A stretch of 64,000 nt of DNA, taken from positions 2,852,001 to 2,916,000 of the forward strand of contig NZ_CP121671.1 of assembly GCF_029714185.1 (NCBI RefSeq), written 5' to 3'. This stretch comes from Halobacillus naozhouensis. Its GTDB lineage: Bacteria; Bacillota; Bacilli; Bacillales; Halobacillaceae. A program made the translations under genes and the position numbers. Below are positions 6,976 to 14,946 of the stretch, piece after piece (the stretch's first letter is position 1; every line of letters begins with the position of its first letter). The notes beneath the pieces were generated by a model. The model was not told where the DNA came from. It did not search any database and saw only the letters and a list, made by a program, of their open reading frames with translations.

Positions 6976-7689
6976 CTAATCGTCCCAGCTTAATTTGATC
7001 TCCCCTGTAATCGCATTAATTTGCACCGTAGCTTCCGCCTCGTCACCACGCTCAATATCAATCAAGTAATAAAACTGACCATCCTCTTCCTCATACTCCA
7101 TATCTTCAACGGTTCCTGAAACTTGTTGCAAAGCAAGTTTCTGCGCTTGTTCCTCCGTTATCGGAGGGTTAGTTCCTTGCAGTGGCTGCTCCTGTTTTTG
7201 ATTAGCGTATTGATTTTCCTCTGTAACCATCTGTTCTTTAATTACTTCACCTGTTTCAGAAATCGTCAGTTTCATTTTTTTATGTTCTAGCTTGACCTCC
7301 ACCTCATACCGTGACTGTTCCTTTTCTTTCCGCTCCGTAAAGGAGGTGATTTCACCATTGTATCTTTGTTCGATTTGTTTTCTGATTTTAGCCTCGATCG
7401 ATTCTGACTGGTTGGTTGTCAAGCGTTCCATATGATTGATCTCACTTGTCTTTTTATCTATTCGGATTTCATATTGCCCTGTTTTTCGTTCCAAAGTGAA
7501 AATAAATTCTTCGCTCGTCTGGTCCACTTCAACAACCTTTCCTTCATACTGACTTCCGACCTGGTCCTTTGCCTCACCGACAGACAAAGCTTCAGCAGAC
7601 GTGAGGCTCTCGAGAATCTGCCACACCAGCAAGGTAAAGAGGGTAAGTATCCCTAGAGAGAGCAGGATCCTCGTTATCTTCTTTTTCAC
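6976..7689 (-). CDS. Membrane-anchored multi-PepSY protein
   Basis: About 237 residues, with an N-terminal membrane anchor (KKKITRILLSLGILTLFTLLVW). Repeated PepSY-like modules follow: one around SAEALSVGEAKDQVGSQYEGKV, a middle one around ESIEAKIRKQIEQRYNGEITSF, and a C-terminal one around TEEQAQKLALQQVSGTVEDME ... GEIKL. A GTG start at 7689 is preferred because GGGAGG lies 7 bases upstream; an in-frame ATG at 7722 has no such site. It begins 52 bases after the histidine kinase stop, so co-transcription is likely. An accessory ligand-sensing role for the kinase is inference. Confidence 0.72.
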   Translation of the reverse strand: MKKKITRILLSLGILTLFTLLVWQILESLTSAEALSVGEAKDQVGSQYEGKVVEVDQTSEEFIFTLERKTGQYEIRIDKKTSEINHMERLTTNQSESIEAKIRKQIEQRYNGEITSFTERKEKEQSRYEVEVKLEHKKMKLTISETGEVIKEQMVTEENQYANQKQEQPLQGTNPPITEEQAQKLALQQVSGTVEDMEYEEEDGQFYYLIDIERGDEAEATVQINAITGEIKLSWDD

Positions 7690-7741
7690 TGTTATGCCTC
7701 CCATCCGTTTTACTTTTACCATACAAAATTAAAATGAGAAA

Positions 7742-9091
7742 TCACTGAGAAAGAGGCAGTTTTATCGTCGCTTTCGTCCCTGCTTTTTCTTCACTGTGCA
7801 GATGTAGTTCCGCATCCATCACCTGCGCCAAATCTCTAGCCAGGGCTAATCCCAACCCAAAGCCTCCAGATTTTCTAGTTCGAGCTTTATCCACCCGATA
7901 AAAACGGTCAAACACTCTTACTAAATCATCTTTGCTAATGCCGATTCCGTAATCGGTAATGTGGATATAAGCTTGATCTTTCTCCCTATACGCTTCTACT
8001 TGAACCTCTTCCTCACTGTACTTTCTTGCATTGTCCATGAAAATATAGAGAAGCTGCTTCAATTTCTGTGCATCCGCTAACACAATCAAATCTTCCTCAA
8101 CGAATACCTCTACCCTTCGTTTATAAGCTTTTTCAAAAGCTCGTACACTTTCTTGTAAAAATGCTCCAAGTTCAATATCCGTTATGTCTGCATTCCAGTA
8201 CTCATCATGTTTTGCTAATACCAGAAGTTGTTGTGTTAAATCTTTCATCCGTACCGCTTCAGAATGAATGGCTTCAATCGATTCATCAAAAAGCTCTGCA
8301 TCCTGTCTGCCTCGCCGTTTCAGCAAACTCGAATACGATTCAATAACCGTTAATGGAGTCTTTAATTCATGGGAGGCATTTGATACAAACTGCTCCTGTT
8401 TTTCATAATTGGACTGTAGAAGGTTTATCATTTCATTAAATGTTTCCCCCATTACATACAGTTCATCACTTGATTTCTCTGGAAGGTCAAGCTGTTTAAA
8501 TCGTCCACTTTCACGTATTTCCTGCATCGTGTTCGTCATCGATGTGATCGGTCGCGTAATCAAATTACTTAAAAACCTTGCGGATATAAATAGTGGAATG
8601 ATCGCAACCAGAGTGACTATGATGAGAACAATTTGTAGTACTTGTAAATTCCGTTCTGTAGTTTTCAGGCTCTCAACAACCTGCAAGGCAGCCACCTCTC
8701 CAGTTGACCAAATAATGGGCACCGAAACCATGGCGTGCTTAGTCTCTTTATAATCAATAACCTTGGACACTTCTTCGGGGTAAAATGGTATAGAGCCTTC
8801 TCGTAGGCTGCTATAGCCTGGGGACGCCGACCCTGGCCCTACATCATCCTTCATAACGATTTGCACAATTCCATTTACAGGTACATAAGCGCGTAAAAGC
8901 TTAGAAACTGGCAAGCTCGGTTGATTACTATTCAGAGCTGCTACAATCTGCTCAGCTTCGGTCTCTGTCTGTTCTAATTCACTTGAATACATGATTCGGC
9001 TAAAAGAAAAATAAACCGCTACATTAATCAGAACGAGTAGGACCACAAACAGTACCGTCGTGTACAAATGAATTCTATTTCTTAACTTCAT
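7742..9091 (-). CDS. Two-component sensor histidine kinase (YkoH-like)
   Basis: 449 residues. Membrane helix 1 (about 8-30), an extracytoplasmic loop to about 150, helix 2 (151-170), then HAMP (about 172-230). HisKA carries phospho-acceptor His241 in FVSNASHELKTPLTVI, and the ATPase domain has N-box MDNARKYSEE, G1 DYGIGIS and G2 GGFGLGLAL. All catalytic motifs look intact. The start overlaps the response-regulator stop by four bases (9088-9091). Family knowledge: OmpR-type partner, autophosphorylation then transfer to aspartate. The two PepSY genes downstream suggest that it senses an envelope signal. Confidence 0.92.
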   Translation of the reverse strand: MKLRNRIHLYTTVLFVVLLVLINVAVYFSFSRIMYSSELEQTETEAEQIVAALNSNQPSLPVSKLLRAYVPVNGIVQIVMKDDVGPGSASPGYSSLREGSIPFYPEEVSKVIDYKETKHAMVSVPIIWSTGEVAALQVVESLKTTERNLQVLQIVLIIVTLVAIIPLFISARFLSNLITRPITSMTNTMQEIRESGRFKQLDLPEKSSDELYVMGETFNEMINLLQSNYEKQEQFVSNASHELKTPLTVIESYSSLLKRRGRQDAELFDESIEAIHSEAVRMKDLTQQLLVLAKHDEYWNADITDIELGAFLQESVRAFEKAYKRRVEVFVEEDLIVLADAQKLKQLLYIFMDNARKYSEEEVQVEAYREKDQAYIHITDYGIGISKDDLVRVFDRFYRVDKARTRKSGGFGLGLALARDLAQVMDAELHLHSEEKAGTKATIKLPLSQ

Positions 9092-9783
9092 CGCGGTCCC
9101 TTTAGCACGTAGCCGACCCCACGAACTGTTTGAATTAATGCAGGATCATAAGGTTTATCCATCTTATTTCGTATGTAACGAATATACACGTCAACTACAT
9201 TCGTATCTCCATAATAATCATAGCCCCAAACCGCATCTAAAATTTGCTCCCGATTCAGCACCTGACGTTTATTTTTCATTAAATAAGCAAGCAAATCAAA
9301 CTCCCTTGGTGTGAATTCGATGAGATCACTTTTTCTGAAGACTTCATGTGTTTGCTCATTAAGACGTAGATCCGCCACCTCTATCCAAGCCGCTGACTCA
9401 TCATCCGCAGAGTTGGAATGATTTCTTAAGGCAGCACGAACTCTTGCCAGCAGTTCCTCTATTTGAAAAGGTTTCGTTATATAATCATTTGCCCCTAAAT
9501 CGAGTCCTGATACTTTATCCTCAACAGAATCCTTCGCCGTTAACATGATGACAGCCATATGCTGATCATTAGAACGAATCCTTCTTAATAACTCTATTCC
9601 ACTTATTCCAGGCAGCATGATGTCAAGCAGCAGCAGATCCCATTGCTCTTCATGGTATCTTTGCAACCCTCCCATTCCATCAAAAGCTTTCCCCACTTCA
9701 TATCCTTCATATGTTAATTCAAGCTCCAGAACCCGGGCAATTTTCTCTTCATCTTCAATAATCAATATCCTGGATTTTTCCAA
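9088..9783 (-). CDS. OmpR-family response regulator (YkoG-like)
   Basis: 231 residues. Receiver domain 5-120 with acidic pocket EDE, phospho-acceptor Asp54 (LLLDIMLPG), Thr82 and Lys104 (YITKPF). A winged-helix OmpR DNA-binding domain follows (FTPREFDLLAYLMKN, then DVYIRYIRNKMD). The frame extends upstream to an ATG at 9798, but the AGGAGG there is inside the frame and sits six bases before TTG at 9783. The TTG start gives the normal MEKSRILIIEDEEKIARVL beginning. First gene of the kinase/PepSY operon. Confidence 0.92.
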   Translation of the reverse strand: MEKSRILIIEDEEKIARVLELELTYEGYEVGKAFDGMGGLQRYHEEQWDLLLLDIMLPGISGIELLRRIRSNDQHMAVIMLTAKDSVEDKVSGLDLGANDYITKPFQIEELLARVRAALRNHSNSADDESAAWIEVADLRLNEQTHEVFRKSDLIEFTPREFDLLAYLMKNKRQVLNREQILDAVWGYDYYGDTNVVDVYIRYIRNKMDKPYDPALIQTVRGVGYVLKGPR

Positions 9784-9857
9784 GTTCATCCTCCTCATTC
9801 ACCCTCGTAATTACCGCCATTTTAGCACACTTCCAGTCAATATTTTGTAAAATTAAA

Positions 9858-9886
9858 AAGCTCACCTTCATTTAAAGGTGAGCTTT
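9858..9886 (-). terminator. Terminator of the YozQ-like gene
   Basis: AAAGCTCACCTT and AAGGTGAGCTTT form a 12-bp stem with a short loop. On the minus strand TTTTTAATTTT follows. Confidence 0.8.
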
Positions 9887-9891
9887 AGGTA

Positions 9892-10113
9892 CTATTTTTC
9901 CTTGTTAGAAAGGTGCTTTCCTTTATGGCTGACTAACCGCCCGTCTTGGTCAACTTGATCAACCTGAGCATCGTACGTGCCTTCTGTTAACGTATCAGAT
10001 GCTTGTTCATGAGTAGTAGCTAACCCCTGAGATATATCATCCCTGCGCTCATAATCGGCTGATTCATACCGACGGTCACCAATCGTTTCGTACTTCTTGT
10101 TTTGTTTACTCAT
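9892..10113 (-). CDS. YozQ-like (DUF4025) small hydrophilic protein
   Basis: A 73-residue polar protein without membrane segments. The central stretch DISQGLATTHEQASDTLTEGT resembles the short DUF4025/YozQ family of Bacillaceae, which has no known function; I rely on memory for this. The ATG at 10113 has AGGAGG seven bases upstream; an adjacent GTG at 10116 is less well placed. It is divergent from the alcohol dehydrogenase and has its own terminator. Confidence 0.6.
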   Translation of the reverse strand: MSKQNKKYETIGDRRYESADYERRDDISQGLATTHEQASDTLTEGTYDAQVDQVDQDGRLVSHKGKHLSNKEK

Positions 10114-10224
10114 CACATAACCTCCTCGACCACAGTCCTAGCATTCGCAAAATGCTTAAGAATAACCACCTAACCTCCTGCAAACAATAGATATATTGCA
10201 AAAATAAGAAGAGGAGACTATACG

Positions 10225-11361
10225 ATGAAGGCTGTGACTTATCAAGGGGTTAAAGATGTTAAGGTGAAAGAAGTTCCGAACGCCTCCCTCCAGAAAAAAG
10301 ACGATATCTTAGTCAGGATTACAAATACGGCAATATGTGGCTCCGATTTACACTTAGTCCATGGAATGATCCCTCACACTCCAGAAGACTATATTATCGG
10401 TCATGAACCGATGGGCGTGGTTGAAGAAGTTGGTCCAGAAGTCAACAGGGTAAAAAAGGGGGATCGTGTTATCATCCCGTTTAACGTCTCGTGCGGGGAG
10501 TGTATGTACTGTAAGATGGACCTCGAAAGTCAATGTGATAATGCTAACGCCTACGGAGAAGCAGGAGCTTATTTTGGTTATTCGGAAACATACGGTGGAT
10601 ATCCTGGCGGGCAGGCAGAACTCCTGCGTGTACCTTATGGAAATTTCACCCCATTTGTTGTCCCTGAAGACAGTGAACTTGAAGATGAGAAGGTGCTTTT
10701 CTTATCTGATATTATCCCGACAGCTTACTGGGGTATTGAACAAGCGGAAGTCAAACAAGATGACACTGTTGTCATCCTAGGCTGCGGTCCTGTCGGCCTA
10801 TTGGCACAGAAATTCGCCTGGATGAAAGGTGCCAAACGAGTGATTGCAATTGATTACGTTGGTTACCGTTTAGAGCATGCTAAACGCACCAATCATGTCG
10901 AGGTATTTGATTTTTCAAAAACAAAAGACCTTGGAGCTCACATTAAAGAAATAACAGGTGGCGGAGCAGATGCAGTAGTGGACTGCGTCGGAATGGATGG
11001 GAAGAAAAATGTTGCAGAAATGGTCGAAAGTGCCCTGAAATTACAAGGAGGAGCAATGGGGGCCATTCAGCTAGCGAGTAAAGTTGTAAGAAAAGGTGGC
11101 ACGGTTAGCCTAGTAGGGGTTTATGGAACACGATATAATCAGTTTCCGCTCGGTGATTTTTTTGCTAGGAACATTACATTAAAAATGGGACAGGCACCAG
11201 TCATACATTTTATGCCTGAGCTGTACAAAATGATAAAAAATGAGGAGTTCGACCCAACAGATATCATTACTCATAGACTACCACTTGATAAAGCAGAACA
11301 TGGTTATGATATTTTTGATGAAAAACATGATGATTGCATAAAAGTTATCCTGAAACCATAA
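10225..11361 (+). CDS. adhB: Zinc-dependent alcohol/formaldehyde-type dehydrogenase (AdhB-like)
   Basis: A 378-residue medium-chain dehydrogenase, NAD(P)-dependent oxidation of an alcohol or aldehyde adduct. Catalytic zinc ligands are Cys38 (ICGSDLH) and His60-Glu61 (GHEPMG). A structural zinc cluster has Cys90, 93, 96 and 104. The Rossmann motif GCGPVG lies near residue 180. The length and the extended loop after the structural zinc match the glutathione-independent formaldehyde-dehydrogenase-like branch and B. subtilis AdhB. GAGGAG precedes the ATG. The tiny gene at 11413 follows on the same strand and may share the transcript. Substrate is not certain. Confidence 0.85.
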   Translation: MKAVTYQGVKDVKVKEVPNASLQKKDDILVRITNTAICGSDLHLVHGMIPHTPEDYIIGHEPMGVVEEVGPEVNRVKKGDRVIIPFNVSCGECMYCKMDLESQCDNANAYGEAGAYFGYSETYGGYPGGQAELLRVPYGNFTPFVVPEDSELEDEKVLFLSDIIPTAYWGIEQAEVKQDDTVVILGCGPVGLLAQKFAWMKGAKRVIAIDYVGYRLEHAKRTNHVEVFDFSKTKDLGAHIKEITGGGADAVVDCVGMDGKKNVAEMVESALKLQGGAMGAIQLASKVVRKGGTVSLVGVYGTRYNQFPLGDFFARNITLKMGQAPVIHFMPELYKMIKNEEFDPTDIITHRLPLDKAEHGYDIFDEKHDDCIKVILKP

Positions 11362-11412
11362 ATGGATAAGCCGTTAAGTAAGAGTCTATACTAAAACGTG
11401 GAGGTGCAAGCC

Positions 11413-11547
11413 ATGAGCAAAAAGAGCAATTCTGAGAAACGAAAGGTTCAGCCAACCGTAAACAAACAAGGTTTGACAGAGGATGTAGCTGACCAGCAGC
11501 CAGATTCGCAGTTAGAACAGCGAACAAAAAGAAGAAATACTAAATAA
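11413..11547 (+). CDS. Small hypothetical polar protein
   Basis: A 44-residue, highly charged protein starting MSKKSNSEKRKVQPTVNKQG and ending in a basic QRTKRRNTK tail. It has no membrane segment and no cysteine. GGAGGTG lies six bases before the ATG, which is ideal. It is 51 bases downstream of the alcohol dehydrogenase and ends directly in front of a strong terminator, so it is very likely translated. I do not recognise the family. Confidence 0.6.
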   Translation: MSKKSNSEKRKVQPTVNKQGLTEDVADQQPDSQLEQRTKRRNTK

Positions 11548-11548
11548 G

Positions 11549-11579
11549 AAAAAAGCTGACTTTCATAGTCAGCTTTTTT
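11549..11579. terminator. Bidirectional terminator overlapping the hpaB-like stop
   Basis: AAAAAAGCTGACT, loop TTCAT, AGTCAGCTTTTTT: a perfect 13-bp stem with U-runs in both directions. On the minus strand its 5' arm contains the last codons and the TGA (11569-11571) of the hydroxylase gene. Confidence 0.9.
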
Positions 11580-13011
11580 CCCTTTCCAGCATCTCCTTCA
11601 CAAAAGATGTATAACTATCCGTTGAATAGGACTGGTAAATGATCTGTGACAATCTAATCGGATCCCCAAAAAAGAACCTTTCATATAGCGATTGCCTTGA
11701 CCCAAACGCACTCATACAAAGGTCAAAGGCCAACGTAAAGATCTGAACCCGCTCTCGCCCTTTAACCTCAAAACCCTGTAAATAATGGTCTAATTCAGTT
11801 CCTATTGCTGAATGAAACTGAGTTTCATCCATAAGAGTTACCATTCCGCTGGCACCAAGCAATTGAATAATTTCAGTAAATCTCGGATAAGTTTCCTGAA
11901 ATTGGTTCACTGCGACATAGAGTGGAATCTTATCGGGAATCATCACTCCCTCGTCATCGAGACTTGCATTTGTCTCAGAAGACAGTAGTAACGCTTTTGA
12001 GGATTCAAGTCCTTTAATAATCTCTGCTACCTTGCTTTGCACATGCTGATATTCGCTAATATTAATCGTGTCAACGATCATTTGGGCAAGACCAAGAATA
12101 AACTCCATTTTAATCACTTGTCGGGACACAATTTGATGCAGAGTAAAGGGGACAAAGTTTCCTTTTATATAAAAGTCATTCGCAACCTTCACATTGTCAT
12201 AAAAAAACACGCGTTCCCAGGGCACTAGCACATCGTCAAAAATAACAACCGTATCCATCTCTTCAAACCGTGAACTAAGCGGAGCATTAAAGTGTGAAGC
12301 ATCTTTTACAAAGGAAGGTCTGCACGCGAACTTTAACCCAGTTGTATCACTTGGAATGGAGAAAGCAAACGCATGAGACTTATCTTGAACCCCTGGCGCT
12401 GAGAATACGATGATCTCATCCGTTATCCCACCCTGAGTCGCCAGTAATTTTGCACCTTTCACGACAAGTCCTTCCTCGATTCGTTTCACTACTCGTGCGT
12501 TCGTTTGACCTTCTTCTAAAAAAGACAATTGCGAACGGTTATTTTGGGGATTTACGAAAGTGTGAGTAAAAGATAGGTCATGTGAGCGTGCATATTCATA
12601 GAACTGTTTCAAATGTTCCGGGAAACAATTAGGTTTATCTTTTAACAGATGAACAGAACTTGCAAAGGCAGCTAACACTGTATTCATATAATCCGGACTT
12701 CTTCCCATTAATCCAGCTGAATGACGAGCCCATACTTGCACCATTTTCCGTCGTCGCTCAAGGTCGGGTTTTGAAGTAGGGATTAAATAGGACATCCCTA
12801 TTCGCTCTTTACTCTTTTGAGTAGTGTATGTCATGACTTCCTTTAATCGCTCTATGTGCTGTAAATCATATAGTTCAGATTGGCTTTGAACAACTCCTTG
12901 AAAAGCAGGATGATGAGAAATCTTCCCCTTTACTTCATTTCCCTCCACCCACACCGCTGTGTTTAACTGATCAATCCCTTCCTTATATTGTTCCCCTGTA
13001 CGCACCATCAT
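11569..13011 (-). CDS. 4-hydroxyphenylacetate 3-hydroxylase (HpaB/YoaI) family FADH2-dependent monooxygenase
   Basis: A 480-residue acyl-CoA-dehydrogenase-fold flavin hydroxylase. Family hallmarks include RTGEQYKEGI at the N-terminus, ARHSAGLMGRSPDYMN (about 92-107), HTFVNPQNNRS, the flavin-loop KLLATQGG and the DDVLVPWERVF segment. Known members use FADH2 from a separate reductase (HpaC) to ortho-hydroxylate phenols, and B. subtilis YoaI is the nearest named protein I recall. No hpaC-like gene is adjacent. The start is the ATG at 13011 or the next codon. Its 3' end lies inside the shared terminator. Confidence 0.82.
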   Translation of the reverse strand: MMVRTGEQYKEGIDQLNTAVWVEGNEVKGKISHHPAFQGVVQSQSELYDLQHIERLKEVMTYTTQKSKERIGMSYLIPTSKPDLERRRKMVQVWARHSAGLMGRSPDYMNTVLAAFASSVHLLKDKPNCFPEHLKQFYEYARSHDLSFTHTFVNPQNNRSQLSFLEEGQTNARVVKRIEEGLVVKGAKLLATQGGITDEIIVFSAPGVQDKSHAFAFSIPSDTTGLKFACRPSFVKDASHFNAPLSSRFEEMDTVVIFDDVLVPWERVFFYDNVKVANDFYIKGNFVPFTLHQIVSRQVIKMEFILGLAQMIVDTINISEYQHVQSKVAEIIKGLESSKALLLSSETNASLDDEGVMIPDKIPLYVAVNQFQETYPRFTEIIQLLGASGMVTLMDETQFHSAIGTELDHYLQGFEVKGRERVQIFTLAFDLCMSAFGSRQSLYERFFFGDPIRLSQIIYQSYSTDSYTSFVKEMLEREKS

Positions 13012-13103
13012 GGCCTCACTCCCGTCAATTGATTACATGAATTCTAGTGCATAGTTTATGATGGGAATGATGGAGTGTGCCTGAGTAGTTAGCCCGTAAA
13101 AAT

Positions 13104-13125
13104 GGCCCGCCTTTTACAGCGGGCC
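13104..13125 (-). terminator. Terminator of aceA
   Basis: GGCCCGC and GCGGGCC stem with an 8-base loop. On the minus strand ATTTTTAC follows. Confidence 0.75.
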
Positions 13126-13130
13126 TCAGT

Positions 13131-14426
13131 TCAGGACTGGGTTATACTTTCACTTTGGAATTGTTCAGTTTCCGTCGAGCCTTTCAATGCTGTAGTAGAC
13201 GAAGTCCCGCCTGTAATCACCTGTGCTACCTCATCAAAGTAGCCTGTGCCTACCTCCCGCTGGTGGCGTGTTGCGGAATACCCGTAACTTTCGCTCGAAA
13301 ATTCAGCTTGTTGCAATTCGGAATAGGCCTCCATGCCGCGATCTTTATACTGTCGGGCGAGTTCAAACATTCCATGGTTGAGGGCATGGAATCCAGCTAA
13401 GGTAACAAATTGAAATTTATAACCTATCTCCGCCAGCTTTTCCTGGAAGTGGGCGATCGTCGCATCATCCAACTTTTTCTTCCAGTTAAAGGATGGTGAA
13501 CAATTATAAGCTAACAGTTTTCCAGGATACTTTTCATGAATCGCCTCTGCAAACTGTCTCGCTTCCTCTAAATTAGGGTGTGCTGTTTCGCACCATATTA
13601 AATCGGCGTAAGGAGCATAGGATAATCCGCGGGCGATCGCCTGATCGATCCCTGCTTCCGTTTTGAAAAATCCTTCTGCGGTGCGATCGCCTGTAATAAA
13701 TTCTTGGTCAATGGGGTCTACATCACTTGTAATCAAATCAGCTGCATTGGCATCTGTACGTGCGATAATGATAGTAGGCACCCCCATTGTATCAGCCGCA
13801 AATCGAGCTGATATTAAATTTCGTACAGCTGTTTGTGTCGGCAGAAGAACTTTACCGCCAAGGTGCCCGCATTTTTTCTCTGAGGAGAGCTGATCTTCAA
13901 AGTGAACCGCAGCGGCTCCTGCTTCGATCATCCCCTTCATCAATTCAAACACATTCAGCTGCCCGCCGAACCCTGCTTCGGCATCTGCCACTATTGGAGC
14001 AAACCAATCGATATCATCGTTTCCTTCCATGTGATGAATTTGGTCTGCTCGCTGCAAGGCCTGATTGATGCGTTTGACTACTTGTGGAACACTGTTTGCA
14101 GGATACAAACTTTGGTCTGGATACATTTGGCCGGACAAGTTGGCATCTGCAGCCACTTGCCAACCACTTAAGTAGATTGCTTTTAACCCTGCTTTAACTT
14201 GCTGCATCGCTTGATTTCCAGTCAGAGCTCCAAGAGCATGAACATAGTCTTCTTCATGTAGTAACTTCCATAGCTTTTTCGATCCTTTTTCCGCTAGTGT
14301 ATGTTGAATATCGATCGATCCTCTGAGACGAAGTACATCTTCAGCACTATAAGGTCTGGTAATCCCTTCCCATCTATCGGATTGTTCCCATTGTTCTCTT
14401 AAAATGTCTGCTCGCTTATTCCCCAT
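13131..14426 (-). CDS. aceA: Isocitrate lyase
   Basis: A 431-residue enzyme that splits isocitrate to glyoxylate and succinate, the first step of the glyoxylate shunt, needed for growth on acetate or fatty acids. The catalytic signature KKCGH with Cys186 is intact, as are the metal-binding VADAEAGFGG (about 146-155) and ARTDANAA. The length is normal for the bacterial short form. No malate synthase gene lies beside it, so the shunt's second enzyme must be elsewhere. AGGAGG precedes the ATG. A long upstream region holds perfect TGTTATATAACA-type palindromes that may be regulatory. Confidence 0.96.
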   Translation of the reverse strand: MGNKRADILREQWEQSDRWEGITRPYSAEDVLRLRGSIDIQHTLAEKGSKKLWKLLHEEDYVHALGALTGNQAMQQVKAGLKAIYLSGWQVAADANLSGQMYPDQSLYPANSVPQVVKRINQALQRADQIHHMEGNDDIDWFAPIVADAEAGFGGQLNVFELMKGMIEAGAAAVHFEDQLSSEKKCGHLGGKVLLPTQTAVRNLISARFAADTMGVPTIIIARTDANAADLITSDVDPIDQEFITGDRTAEGFFKTEAGIDQAIARGLSYAPYADLIWCETAHPNLEEARQFAEAIHEKYPGKLLAYNCSPSFNWKKKLDDATIAHFQEKLAEIGYKFQFVTLAGFHALNHGMFELARQYKDRGMEAYSELQQAEFSSESYGYSATRHQREVGTGYFDEVAQVITGGTSSTTALKGSTETEQFQSESITQS

Positions 14427-14541
14427 TGCACTTCCTCCTTAAATTATTCAGCTCATATAAATTTCCAATCAATACCTAATTTCAATGACCGTTATCAAAA
14501 TCACTACTTTAAGGGATCATCACATTTGTTTGTTCACCTCA

Positions 14542-14585
14542 CTGTTATATATTAATAAAACAATTAATCATAATGTTATATAACA
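14542..14585. promoter_or_regulatory. Palindromic TGTTATA elements upstream of aceA
   Basis: TGTTATATAACA (14574-14585) is a perfect 12-bp palindrome. CTGTTATATA (14542-14551) is a half-site-like relative 30 bases away. They lie about 115-160 bases upstream of aceA. Two more related palindromes flank the next gene (14742-14783). A shared regulator is inference. Confidence 0.4.
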
Positions 14586-14601
14586 ATATGTCTAAAAAAA
14601 T

Positions 14602-14727
14602 TTACTCCTCTTTCTTGGAAAGGCAGCGATTACACTCCATCATATACGTATAATTACTGCCTTCCACTTCGGAACCACACTGCGGGCAAGTGATTCCTGC
14701 ATTTCTACGTGTTTCATTCATTTTCAT
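14602..14727 (-). CDS. Tiny zinc-ribbon protein
   Basis: A 41-residue protein with one four-cysteine zinc-ribbon: TCPQCGSE (Cys14, Cys17) and MECNRCLSK (Cys32, Cys35), 14 residues apart. GGGGGAG precedes the ATG at 14727 by five bases, and the frame is otherwise unremarkable, so I take it as a real gene in what would be a 520-base gap. It may belong to the YhfH-type mini-zinc-ribbon group of Bacillaceae; that is a guess. The upstream palindromes suggest tight regulation. Function unknown. Confidence 0.65.
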   Translation of the reverse strand: MKMNETRRNAGITCPQCGSEVEGSNYTYMMECNRCLSKKEE

Positions 14728-14741
14728 ATTAACTCCCCCTT

Positions 14742-14783
14742 CTGTATAACAGTTAAATTATTTTGTTTTCTGTTATAAAACAG
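14742..14783. promoter_or_regulatory. Tandem palindromes upstream of the zinc-ribbon gene
   Basis: CTGTATAACAG (14742-14752) and CTGTTATAAAACAG (14770-14783) are both perfect inverted repeats with TGT/ACA ends, 28 bases apart start to start. The first touches the Shine-Dalgarno region, where a bound repressor would block expression. Confidence 0.45.
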
Positions 14784-14909
14784 TTTACGATGATTATTCC
14801 ACTTTTGCAACCCTTGTTTTGGAATTTTCCGAAAAATAATTTAAGGAACTTCTTAAAGGACGGTCGTAACAGGCTTTCCTTACTGAAATAATTTTCTAAT
14901 TACATGAAA

Positions 14910-14936
14910 AAGACCCGCCCCCCCTCGGACAGGTCT
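14910..14936 (-). terminator. Terminator of the aldo/keto reductase gene
   Basis: AAGACC...GGTCTT outer stem with a GC-rich interior; on the minus strand GGTCTTTTT completes it. Confidence 0.7.
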
Positions 14937-14946
14937 TCTGTTCTCA

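Noticed and set aside
14470..14500. Possible cre site upstream of aceA (ATGACCGTTATCA)
   Set aside because: At least three mismatches to the CcpA consensus, unlike the perfect site at glpF.
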